This document shows, piece after piece, positions 44,626 through 51,867 of a stretch of 64,000 bases of DNA (within the stretch, counting starts at the first letter, position 1; each line of letters starts with the position of its first letter). The stretch comes from Streptomyces peucetius. GTDB taxonomy: Bacteria > Actinomycetota > Actinomycetes > Streptomycetales > Streptomycetaceae. The translations under genes and the position numbers were made by a program. Below the pieces are notes generated by a model that saw only the letters and a program-made list of their open reading frames with translations, was not told the origin of the DNA and did not search any database. The stretch is from the NCBI RefSeq assembly GCF_025854275.1, contig NZ_CP107567.1:1364001-1428000 (forward strand), read 5' to 3'.

Positions 44626-44664
44626 TGTCCGTATAGCGGACAGGAGGACTGCGCTATACGGACA
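44626..44664. promoter_or_regulatory. Palindromic operator-like sequence upstream of metNIQ
   Basis: Inverted repeat with 13-bp arms (tgtccgtatagcg at 44626-44638, its exact complement at 44652-44664) around 13 bp. The left half is itself a perfect palindrome TGTCCG-TATAG-CGGACA (44626-44642), the kind of site bound by IclR-type or similar dimeric regulators. It begins 2 bp after the HAD gene stop and could also be its terminator hairpin. Confidence 0.55.
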
Positions 44665-44666
44665 GT

Positions 44667-45314
44667 TCACTCCCCCGCGGTGATCTCGACGCCCTCCGGT
44701 GTGACCAGCGCGGACACGGCGGAGAGGTCCGGTACGACGATGTCTGCGGTGAGTTCGGCACGGGTGTGGGTTGTGGTCAACGCCACGGTGCGCATGCCGG
44801 CCGCTCGTCCGGCGGTGAGCCCCGCGGGGGCGTCCTCGAAGACGACGCAGCGGGCGGGATCGACGCCGAGCATGCGGGCCGCGAGCAGGAACGGCTCGGG
44901 GTCGGGCTTGCCGCGGGTGACGTCGTCGGCGGCGACCGTCATCTTGGGCCGTACGCCGACCTCGGCGAGCCGGGCCTCGGCGAGCCGCCGGGTGGCGGAG
45001 GTGACCACGGCCCACCGCTCCGGCGGCAGCTGCGCGAGCAGGCGGAGCGTGCCGGGCAGCGCCACCACTCCCTGGGCGACGTCCTCCACCTCGAGGTGCT
45101 CGATACGGGCAACCGCCTCGGGGACGAGGCGCGCGGGCAGCAGGTCGGCGGCTATCTCCGCGGCCGGGCGGCCGTGCAGTTCGACGCGGGCGAACGCGTC
45201 GGCGGTGATGCCGTACTCGCCGGCCCATCGGGTCCAGCAGCGGTTCACCGATTCCAGGGAGGAGACGAGCGTTCCGTCGTTGTCGAACAGCAGGGCTTCG
45301 GCGTGCAGCTTCAT
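44667..45314 (-). CDS. HAD-superfamily phosphatase
   Basis: 215 residues of the beta-phosphoglucomutase-like branch. DxD motif is FDNDGTLVSS (D11, D13); VTSATRRLAEARL holds the conserved Thr/Ser and KPDPEPFLLAARMLG the Lys; VFEDAPAGLTAGRAAG is the acidic motif IV. Sugar or nucleotide phosphate is the usual substrate; which one here is unclear. ATG at 45312-45314. Divergent from the next small membrane gene. Confidence 0.87.
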   Translation of the reverse strand: MKLHAEALLFDNDGTLVSSLESVNRCWTRWAGEYGITADAFARVELHGRPAAEIAADLLPARLVPEAVARIEHLEVEDVAQGVVALPGTLRLLAQLPPERWAVVTSATRRLAEARLAEVGVRPKMTVAADDVTRGKPDPEPFLLAARMLGVDPARCVVFEDAPAGLTAGRAAGMRTVALTTTHTRAELTADIVVPDLSAVSALVTPEGVEITAGE

Positions 45315-45400
45315 GCTCCCGACCCTAGGCTTCGGGTCCTTCCCGCCTTGCGCCGGGGCCGCGCGCATCGCGGCCTTTGGCCCGTAATACCCTCGGGCCC

Positions 45401-45760
45401 ATGCTTGACGCCCTGACGGTCGCGGTCGGTGTGGCCGCGCTCGCCCTCGCCTCGTGGTGCGGCCTCGCCGCCTATCGGGACCAGCCCACCAAGGACTGGC
45501 ACTTCATCGGCATGGCCGTGGTGACGGTACTGGCGGTGGCGCAGCTCGTCGTCGGCATCGTGCAGCTGGCGCGGGGCGAGGAACCGGACCAGGGCACCGC
45601 GATCTTCCTGTCGTATCTGATCGGCTCGGCCCTCGCGGTACCGGCGGCCGGGTTCCTGTCGCTGGCGGAGCGGACCCGCTGGGGATCCGCGACGGTCGCG
45701 GCCGGCGCGGTGGTGCTGGCCGTGCTCGAAGTACGGCTCCACGACATCTGGGGAGGCTGA
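45401..45760 (+). CDS. Small integral membrane protein, 4 helices
   Basis: 119 residues with four hydrophobic stretches (MLDALTVAVGVAALALASWC; FIGMAVVTVLAVAQLVVGIV; FLSYLIGSALAVPAAGFL; ATVAAGAVVLAVLEVRL). Ends 2 bp before the next gene, so the two are co-transcribed. No family recognised; similar gene pairs occur in Streptomyces genomes. Confidence 0.8.
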   Translation: MLDALTVAVGVAALALASWCGLAAYRDQPTKDWHFIGMAVVTVLAVAQLVVGIVQLARGEEPDQGTAIFLSYLIGSALAVPAAGFLSLAERTRWGSATVAAGAVVLAVLEVRLHDIWGG

Positions 45761-45762
45761 CG

Positions 45763-46179
45763 ATGGCCAAGGCCGCCGCGAAGGAGAGGCGGACGAAGCT
45801 GGTCGAGGGCCCCGGGCTGCTGCTGGTCTGGCTCTACGGTGTGATGTCCGTCGGCGCCGTGTCCCGGTCGGTGTACCAGATCATCGACGACTTCGGCAGC
45901 GCGCCGCTCGCTCATGTGCTGTCGGCCGTCGCGGCCGTCGTGTACGCGTTCATCACCTACACGCTGGTGCGGGGCGGAGAGACCGCCCGCAAGGCGGCGC
46001 TGGTGTGCTGCGCCGCCGAGCTGGCGGGCGTCCTGGTCGTGGGGACATGGACGGTACTGGAGCCGTCGGCGTTCCCGGACTCGACGGTGTGGTCGGAGTA
46101 CGGGATGGGCTACCTCTTCATCCCGGTGCTGCTGCCGGTGACCGGGATGCTCTGGCTGCGGCGCTCCCGGTCGTCCTGA
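45763..46179 (+). CDS. Small integral membrane protein, 4 helices, partner of the gene before
   Basis: 138 residues, helices around LLLVWLYGVMSVGAVSR, AHVLSAVAAVVYAFITYTLV, ALVCCAAELAGVLVVGTWTV and GYLFIPVLLPVTGMLWL. ATG at 45763, 2 bp after the previous stop. Likely forms a complex or operon unit with it. Function unknown. Confidence 0.8.
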   Translation: MAKAAAKERRTKLVEGPGLLLVWLYGVMSVGAVSRSVYQIIDDFGSAPLAHVLSAVAAVVYAFITYTLVRGGETARKAALVCCAAELAGVLVVGTWTVLEPSAFPDSTVWSEYGMGYLFIPVLLPVTGMLWLRRSRSS

Positions 46180-46185
46180 ACCACG

Positions 46186-46277
46186 CGGGCGCCCCGAGCC
46201 CGGGCGGCGCGGAGGCGACCACCGACGAGGCCCGCCGCTCGGGCGCCCGCGACGTACCTCGGGCGCCCGGGACGTAC
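46186..46277. terminator. Hairpin and 20-bp tandem repeat between convergent genes
   Basis: cgggcgccccgag (46186-46198) can pair with ctcgggcgcccg at 46238-46249. The 20-mer ctcgggcgcccgsgacgtac is repeated at 46238-46257 and 46258-46277. It lies between the second membrane gene and the convergent acetyltransferase. Confidence 0.55.
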
Positions 46278-46281
46278 GGGC

Positions 46282-46785
46282 TCAGGCGCTGGCGACGTAC
46301 GAACCGGCCTCCGAGACCTTCTCCAGCGTGACCAGCGTCAGCCGCGGCCCCACCTGCTCACGGGAGACCGGGACATAGCCGCGGCTGCGGTACAGCCGCA
46401 GATTGCTCTCACTGCGGTGCCCGGTGAACAGCTGGAACCGCTTGGCGGCCGGGTCCCCCGCGAAGCGCTCCTCGATCGCGTCGAGCAGCCGGCCGCCCAG
46501 GCCGTGCCGCTGCATCCGCGGATGGACGATGAGCTTGGCGATACGGGCCGTCCCGGTCTCGTCGATCCTGGCACGCACCGAGGCGACGACCTCGTCCCCG
46601 AGCCTCGCCACGAGCGCGGGGCCCTGGGTGAGCTCGGCACGGAGGTCGGCGAGCGACTGGGTCAGCGGCTCGATGCCGTAGTCGCCATAGAGCTCGGCCT
46701 CTGTCTGATAGCACAGATACTGCAGCTTGAGGATGTGCTCCGCGTCGGCCTCCGCCGCCGCCGAGATGGTCACGCTCATGCCCAT
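46282..46785 (-). CDS. GNAT-family acetyltransferase
   Basis: 167 residues. VTISAAAEADAEHILKLQYL at the N-terminus, acetyl-CoA motif LIVHPRMQRHGLGGRLLDAI, and HRSESNLRLYRSRGYV, the standard late motif B. Substrate unknown. ATG at 46783-46785 has GGGAGG 9 nt upstream, better than the ATG two codons later. Monocistronic. Confidence 0.88.
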   Translation of the reverse strand: MGMSVTISAAAEADAEHILKLQYLCYQTEAELYGDYGIEPLTQSLADLRAELTQGPALVARLGDEVVASVRARIDETGTARIAKLIVHPRMQRHGLGGRLLDAIEERFAGDPAAKRFQLFTGHRSESNLRLYRSRGYVPVSREQVGPRLTLVTLEKVSEAGSYVASA

Positions 46786-46823
46786 GTGCGCACGCCTCCC
46801 GCTCACCTGCCACCGCCGGTTGT

Positions 46824-47363
46824 CTACCGCTCCTTTCCCAGATGTTCAGGAGCTGCAACCTCTGCCGCCAGCATTCTGCGCAGACATCCCAGGCATCGGG
46901 AACGCATCGGCCCCAGACTTCCTTGTGAGATACCCAACGTCCCTGCGATTTCCCGGTAGGTGGGGTCGTGCGGCGACAACATCGCAGTCAGCAGCCGGGG
47001 ACAGTTCCCGGGGGTACGGGCGACGGCTGCCCTGAGGGAGCGGCGGCGCTCGTTGCGGAGGGCGGTGCGCTCCGGGCTGCCCGTGGCGTCGGCGCAGGGG
47101 TCGTGGCGGTAGGGGAGTTCACGCCAGGCCGTGCGGCGGGCGCGGCGCGCCTCCGCCCGTACGGCCTTCCTGACCCAGCGGGCGGCGTCGTCCGGCGGCC
47201 CGTCGCCGCCGAGCTGTTCCAGGAGCCGTACCCATACGGCCTGTTCGAGGTCGCCCGCTTCGATCGCGGCGGCGGGCGCTTCCGCTGTCGCCTCCGCGCT
47301 CACCAGTGCCTGGAGGGCGCCGACGACCTGGCCGGAGACGGCTGTTTCTCGGGATGCGGTCAT
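46824..47363 (-). CDS. ECF-type sigma factor-like protein
   Basis: 179 residues. Region 2-like helix DLEQAVWVRLLEQ, then RWVRKAVRAEARRARR, and a region 4-like helix-turn-helix YREIAGTLGISQGSLGPMRSRCLGCLRRML. Short and Ala-rich at the N-terminus, so likely a divergent ECF sigma factor without an obvious adjacent anti-sigma. ATG at 47361-47363; upstream is glpQ. Could regulate unknown stress genes. Confidence 0.75.
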   Translation of the reverse strand: MTASRETAVSGQVVGALQALVSAEATAEAPAAAIEAGDLEQAVWVRLLEQLGGDGPPDDAARWVRKAVRAEARRARRTAWRELPYRHDPCADATGSPERTALRNERRRSLRAAVARTPGNCPRLLTAMLSPHDPTYREIAGTLGISQGSLGPMRSRCLGCLRRMLAAEVAAPEHLGKER

Positions 47364-47516
47364 GCCGGGCGGGACGGCGCCGGGCCGGGCTCCGGTTGCC
47401 CGGACCCGACGCCGTCACCCGTACGGGGGTGCCGCGGACACCGCGTTCCGGTGTCCGCGGCGGTGACGAGCCGTCAACCGCACACGTCCACCGGAGTTGA
47501 CGCTCCGGCGGCGGGC

Positions 47517-48680
47517 TCAGCGGCCGGCGTCGGCTGCCGCCAGCAGGCCGGTGTCGGGGTTGTCGGTGAAGATGCCGTCGATGCCCGTGGCGAAGTACGC
47601 CCGGTACGCGCCGAAGACGTCGCCGTAGGCGTTCGGGTCCGTGCCGCGCCGGAAGTCGGCGGGGAGGAAGGTGTTCTCGTTGCGCATCGTGTACGGGTGC
47701 AGGACCAGGCCGCGGGCGTGGGCGTCCCGCACCAGCGTCGTGGGCTCGGTGAGCCGGCCGTCCGCGTCCTTGGGGATGACGAGGTCCAGCAGCGGGCCGA
47801 TGCCCTGGGCGAATCCCGCGATCCAGTCCAGGCCCTCGGGCGTGATCAGGTCGGCGACCGTGCGCGGGTCGCCCGCCTCGCGGAAGTCCCACGGGCGGTC
47901 GTCCGGCGTCCACAGCAGGACGACGCGCGGGGTGCCCACCAGGCGGGCCATCCGCTCCATGCTCGTCGGCTCGAAGGACTGCAGGAACGTCGGGGAGTCC
48001 GCGCGGTGCCGCCCGTAACGGCGCAGCAGCTTCGCCAGCCGCTCCTCCAGGCCGAGCCCGATGCTCCGGAAATAGCTGGGGTGCTTGGTCTCGACGTAGA
48101 GCCACACGGGGCGGCCGCGGCGGCGGCCCTCCTTCTCGGCCCACTTCAGGACCTCCTCGAAGGTGGGCACGGTCCAGCGGCCGTCGTAGAGGGTGTTCTC
48201 CTGGCGGGTGCCCGGGATCCGCTCCTTGGCGCGCAGTGTCTTCAGCTCGGCGAGCGTGAAGTCCTCGGTGAACCAGCCGGTGAGGCTGACACCGTCGACG
48301 GACTTGGTGGTCCTGCGGGAGGCGAACTCGGGGTGGTCGGCGACGTCCGTCGTACCGGTGATGTCGTTCTCGTGACGGCATACGAGATGGCCGTCCTTGG
48401 TCGGCACCAGGTCCTGCTCGATGACGTGCGCGCCCACGTCGAGGGCGAACTGGTACGCGCCCATGGTGTGCTCGGGCCGGTAACCGCTCGCACCGCGGTG
48501 GGCGATCACCGTGGGCACGGGCAGCTCCCAGCGGTCCTTGCCGGACGGACGGCCGGCGCCCTGGCGCTCGTCCGCCCGCGCCGTCGCCGCACCCGCGCCG
48601 ATCCCGAGCGCTGCGGTGGTCACGACCGCGGCTCCCAGCACGCTGCGGCGCGCCGGACTGCTGCTCGAACCCTGTGTCAT
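47517..48680 (-). CDS. glpQ: Secreted glycerophosphodiester phosphodiesterase
   Basis: 387 residues. Tat-type signal (PARRSVLGAAVVTTAALGIG) sends it out folded. GDPD-fold: HRGASGYRPEHTMGAYQ holds the catalytic His and Glu, EQDLVPTKDGHLV the metal ligands, YVETKHP the later Glu. Releases glycerol 3-phosphate from phosphodiesters, useful for phosphate supply. GGAGGAACG lies just before the ATG at 48678-48680. An upstream 11-bp repeat tract is described separately. Confidence 0.93.
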   Translation of the reverse strand: MTQGSSSSPARRSVLGAAVVTTAALGIGAGAATARADERQGAGRPSGKDRWELPVPTVIAHRGASGYRPEHTMGAYQFALDVGAHVIEQDLVPTKDGHLVCRHENDITGTTDVADHPEFASRRTTKSVDGVSLTGWFTEDFTLAELKTLRAKERIPGTRQENTLYDGRWTVPTFEEVLKWAEKEGRRRGRPVWLYVETKHPSYFRSIGLGLEERLAKLLRRYGRHRADSPTFLQSFEPTSMERMARLVGTPRVVLLWTPDDRPWDFREAGDPRTVADLITPEGLDWIAGFAQGIGPLLDLVIPKDADGRLTEPTTLVRDAHARGLVLHPYTMRNENTFLPADFRRGTDPNAYGDVFGAYRAYFATGIDGIFTDNPDTGLLAAADAGR

Positions 48681-48696
48681 GAAACGTTCCTCCATG

Positions 48697-48729
48697 TGAT
48701 GTTCGTGCGATGTTCGTGTGATGTCGCGC
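48697..48729. repeat. Three 11-bp direct repeats upstream of glpQ
   Basis: Units tgatgttcgtg (48697), cgatgttcgtg (48708) and tgatgtcgcgc (48719) repeat with an 11-bp period. Streptomyces PhoP boxes also consist of 11-bp direct repeats with GTTC-like cores, and glpQ1 is a known PhoP target, so this may be a degenerate PHO box. It lies only 17-49 bp from the start codon, which is close. Confidence 0.45.
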
Positions 48730-48928
48730 ACCTGCCGAGCGACGCCCGATGGTAGGCAGTTACGTCTTACCTGCGGCAGACCCTGCACGAACACCGTGGG
48801 AACGCGCATCAACACGGCGTATCTCCTGTGTGACCCGATGTGCGATCGGGCATGACCCGCGAGTATCGTCCTCACCTGCAAAGACTTCACCGGCCATAAC
48901 CGTCCGTCCCATGACACCGGAGGACCCG

Positions 48929-49600
48929 TTGTCCCGCTTGACGCTCATCAAGGCAGTGCTGGGGCCGATCCTGCGCCTGATGTTCCGCCCGCGTGTGGAA
49001 GGCGCGGAGAACATCCCCGGGGACGGGGCGGTGATTCTCGCCGGGAACCACCTCACCTTCATCGACTCGATGATCCTCCCGCTGGTCTGCGACCGCCCGG
49101 TGTACTTCATCGGCAAGGACGAGTACGTCACGGGCAAGGGCCTCAAGGGCCGCGCGATGGCCTGGTTCTTCACCGGCTGCGGCATGATCCCGGTCGACCG
49201 CGACGGCGCCAACGGCGGTGTGGCGGCGCTGATGACGGGCCGCCGGGTGCTGGAGGAGGGCAAGATCTTCGGCATCTACCCGGAGGGCACCCGCTCCCCC
49301 GACGGCCGGCTCTACCGCGGCCGTACCGGCATCGCCCGCCTCACCCTGATGACCGGCGCGCCGGTCGTCCCGTTCGCCGTCATCGGCACCGACAAGCTCC
49401 AGCCGGGCGGCGCAGGCCTGCCCCGGCCGGGCCGGGTGACGCTCCGCTTCGGCGAGCCGATGGAGTTCTCGCGCTACGAGGGGATGGACCGGGACCGGTA
49501 TGTGCTGCGGGCGGTGACGGACTCCGTGATGACGGAGGTCATGCGACTGTCGGGGCAGGAGTACGTGGACATGTACGCGACCAAGGCGAAGGCCGCGTAG
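48929..49600 (+). CDS. 1-acylglycerol-3-phosphate acyltransferase (PlsC family)
   Basis: 223 residues. H-x4-D motif is NHLTFIDS, the acceptor motif YPEGTRS, and VPFAVIGTDKLQP the third block. Makes phosphatidic acid or related lipid at the membrane. Start chosen as TTG at 48929 (LSRLTLIKAVLG), with GGAGG about 5 nt before it; the ATG at 48911 would put the ribosome site inside the gene. Relatives begin SRLTLIK. Followed by a very strong terminator. Confidence 0.88.
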   Translation: MSRLTLIKAVLGPILRLMFRPRVEGAENIPGDGAVILAGNHLTFIDSMILPLVCDRPVYFIGKDEYVTGKGLKGRAMAWFFTGCGMIPVDRDGANGGVAALMTGRRVLEEGKIFGIYPEGTRSPDGRLYRGRTGIARLTLMTGAPVVPFAVIGTDKLQPGGAGLPRPGRVTLRFGEPMEFSRYEGMDRDRYVLRAVTDSVMTEVMRLSGQEYVDMYATKAKAA

Positions 49601-49624
49601 CGGTTCCGCTGCGCGGAGCCTGAC

Positions 49625-49687
49625 CCCTACCCGCCCCTTCCCGAAACCGGGGGCTCCGCCCCCGGTTTCGGGAAGGGGCGGGTAGGG
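49625..49687. terminator. Exceptionally long perfect hairpin
   Basis: 30-bp perfect stem (49625-49654 with 49658-49687), 3-nt loop tcc, built from ccctacccgccccttcccga and its complement. It lies between the acyltransferase and the convergent efflux gene, so it can terminate both. Confidence 0.85.
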
Positions 49688-49736
49688 AACAGCCCGCCGC
49701 AGGCGTCGCGCACCCGCAGGCGCGCCCCCGCCGTCG

Positions 49737-51281
49737 TCAGTGGTCGACCGTGTCCGCCAGCTTCTGGCCGCGCAGCAGGACCCACGCCGCCACCGCCGTT
49801 GCCAGCAGCACCACCGCTCCCGCGCCCGCCGCGAGCCGCAGGCCGTCGACGAACGCCTCCTGCGCGGCGCCGAGCAGTGCCTCCGCCCGTGCGGGACCGA
49901 GCACCGCGGATGCCTCCACCGCGCCGCCGAGCGACTCGTGGGCGGCCGAGGCAACGCTCTCCGGCGTGCCGTCCGGTGCGCTGAAGCCGCGGTAGACGCC
50001 GGTCACGATCGAGCCCAGCAGGGCGATGCCGAGTGCCGCTCCCAGCTCGTAGGCGGTCTCGGAGACCGCGGAGGCGGCACCCGCCTGTTCCTTGGGGACG
50101 CTGGAGAGGATCACGTCCGCGGTGACCGTGAACGAGAACCCCGCGCCCGCGCCGACGACCAGCAGCGCCGCGCCGAGCAGCGGGTAGCCGGTCGTCCTGC
50201 CGAGCAGCGTCAGGACGGCGAGGGAAAGCCCGACCGCCGCGAGGCCGCCCGCGACCACCGCCCGTACGGAGTAGCGGCGGGCGACCCTGCCGGCCACCAG
50301 ACCGGTCGCCACCGCGCCGATCGCCGCGGGCAGTTCGGCCAGTCCCGCCTCGAACGGCGCACGGCCCTGGACGAGCTGCAGGAACTGGGACAGGAAGAAC
50401 ACGAGCCCCGACAGGCCGAGGATGGTAAGCAGGTCGGCGAGCACCGCGGCCGAGAAACCCCGGTGGCGGAACAGCCGCATGTCGAGAAGCGGTGTGCTCA
50501 GCGTGAGCTGCCGCCGGACGAATCCGTGGAGACCGGCGACACCGATGAGAGCCGCCGCGCCCGCCTCCCAGCTCACCCCGTGGCCGGCCGCCTCCTTGAT
50601 CGCGTAGACGACGGCGACCATGCCGACGAGGGACAGGGCCACACTGGCCAGGTCCCAGGGACCGGTGACGTGGTTCTTCGACTCGGGCAGGAGCTTGACG
50701 CCGACGACGACGAGGACCGCCATCACGGGCAGGTTGATCAGGAAGACCGAGCCCCACCAGAAGTGCTCCAGCAGGAACCCGCCGACGACGGGTCCGACGG
50801 CGGCGCCGGCCGAGGCCATCGCGCCCCATATGCCAATGGCGAGACTGCGTTCCCTGGGGTCGTGGAAGATGTTGCGGATCAGCGCCAGGGTGGACGGCAT
50901 CAGGGTCGCGCCGGCGACGCCGAGCAGCGCCCGCGCAAGGATCATCGTCTCGGGCGTGGTGGCGTACGCGTTGAGAACGGAGACTGCGCCGAAGGCGACG
51001 GCGCCGGTCAACAGCAGCTTCTTGCGGCCGATCCGGTCGCCGAGGCTGCCCATGGAGACGAGCAGGCCGGCGATGACGAACGAGTAGACGTCACCGATCC
51101 ACAGCAGCTGTGCGCCTGTCGGCTTCAGGTCCTCGCTGAGGAACGGGGTCGCGAGACCGAGGACGGTCGCGTCGACGGCCACCAGCAGAACGGCGAGGAC
51201 CAGGACGGCGAGCGCCAGCCAGCGCCCGGGGCGGTACACGGTCTCGTCCGTCCCGCTCGTGGGCTGGACGGTGCTGGTCAT
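49737..51281 (-). CDS. MFS drug efflux transporter, EmrB/QacA (DHA2) type
   Basis: 514 residues with about 14 membrane helices. MFS motif A is GSLGDRIGRKKLL; motif C is in GAAVGPVVGGFL. Proton-driven export of hydrophobic drugs is expected. The start ATG (51279-51281) overlaps the TetR gene stop as ATGA, so the regulator and pump are one transcript. Substrate unknown. Confidence 0.9.
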   Translation of the reverse strand: MTSTVQPTSGTDETVYRPGRWLALAVLVLAVLLVAVDATVLGLATPFLSEDLKPTGAQLLWIGDVYSFVIAGLLVSMGSLGDRIGRKKLLLTGAVAFGAVSVLNAYATTPETMILARALLGVAGATLMPSTLALIRNIFHDPRERSLAIGIWGAMASAGAAVGPVVGGFLLEHFWWGSVFLINLPVMAVLVVVGVKLLPESKNHVTGPWDLASVALSLVGMVAVVYAIKEAAGHGVSWEAGAAALIGVAGLHGFVRRQLTLSTPLLDMRLFRHRGFSAAVLADLLTILGLSGLVFFLSQFLQLVQGRAPFEAGLAELPAAIGAVATGLVAGRVARRYSVRAVVAGGLAAVGLSLAVLTLLGRTTGYPLLGAALLVVGAGAGFSFTVTADVILSSVPKEQAGAASAVSETAYELGAALGIALLGSIVTGVYRGFSAPDGTPESVASAAHESLGGAVEASAVLGPARAEALLGAAQEAFVDGLRLAAGAGAVVLLATAVAAWVLLRGQKLADTVDH

Positions 51282-51829
51282 TTGTCCACTCTCCGTACGG
51301 CGCCGCCGAGCAGTAGCTCGACGGTCATGTGCTGGAAGTCCTTCTTGGCGACGCGGCCGTCCATGACGGCCCAGGCGCAGGAGGCGATGAGGGCGTAGAG
51401 CGCCTCGGTCAGCCAGGCCGGTGTCAGGTCGATCCGGAACTCGCCCTGCTCCTGGCCGCGCCGGAACAGGTCACAGACGCGGGCGTCGAGACGGGCCCAG
51501 CCCTCGTTGATCTCGTCGCCCTCGAAGAGCTGGCTCTCGTTGTAGAGGAAGGCGAGCAGGTCGGCGGCCGGTTCCATCTCGCCGATGAGCCGGCGCAGTG
51601 CGTGGCTCGCGTCGCCGTCGTCGAGGCGCGCCGCGTCGAGCGCGGCCTCGAACTCCTGGATGCCGAACTCTTCCAGTGCTCTGACCAGCGCATCCCGGCC
51701 GGCGAAGTGCCGGTGCAGGGTGGCTCGGCCGATCCCCGCGGCCCGGGCGACCTCGTCCATGGTGGCGGTCGACCTGCGGGCGAGGAGGGCGGCGGCGGTG
51801 CGGAGCACATGTTCTCGATCCATGGCCAT
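51278..51829 (-). CDS. TetR-family transcriptional repressor
   Basis: 183 residues. N-terminal helix-turn-helix: TMDEVARAAGIGRATLHRHFAGRDALVRAL is the usual TetR pattern. C-terminal ligand-binding domain less conserved. It should repress its own operon with the MFS pump and release on drug binding. An 18-bp palindrome at 51849-51866, just upstream, is the likely operator. ATG at 51827-51829. Confidence 0.9.
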   Translation of the reverse strand: MAMDREHVLRTAAALLARRSTATMDEVARAAGIGRATLHRHFAGRDALVRALEEFGIQEFEAALDAARLDDGDASHALRRLIGEMEPAADLLAFLYNESQLFEGDEINEGWARLDARVCDLFRRGQEQGEFRIDLTPAWLTEALYALIASCAWAVMDGRVAKKDFQHMTVELLLGGAVRRVDK

Positions 51830-51848
51830 GAGACGACTATAGACTATG

Positions 51849-51866
51849 TGAGACATCACTGTCTCA
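51849..51866. promoter_or_regulatory. Likely TetR operator
   Basis: TGAGACA-TCAC-TGTCTCA, a perfect palindrome with 7-bp arms, 19 bp upstream of the TetR gene start, with tatagactatg beside it as a possible -10. Size and position fit a TetR-dimer site. Confidence 0.65.
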
Positions 51867-51867
51867 T

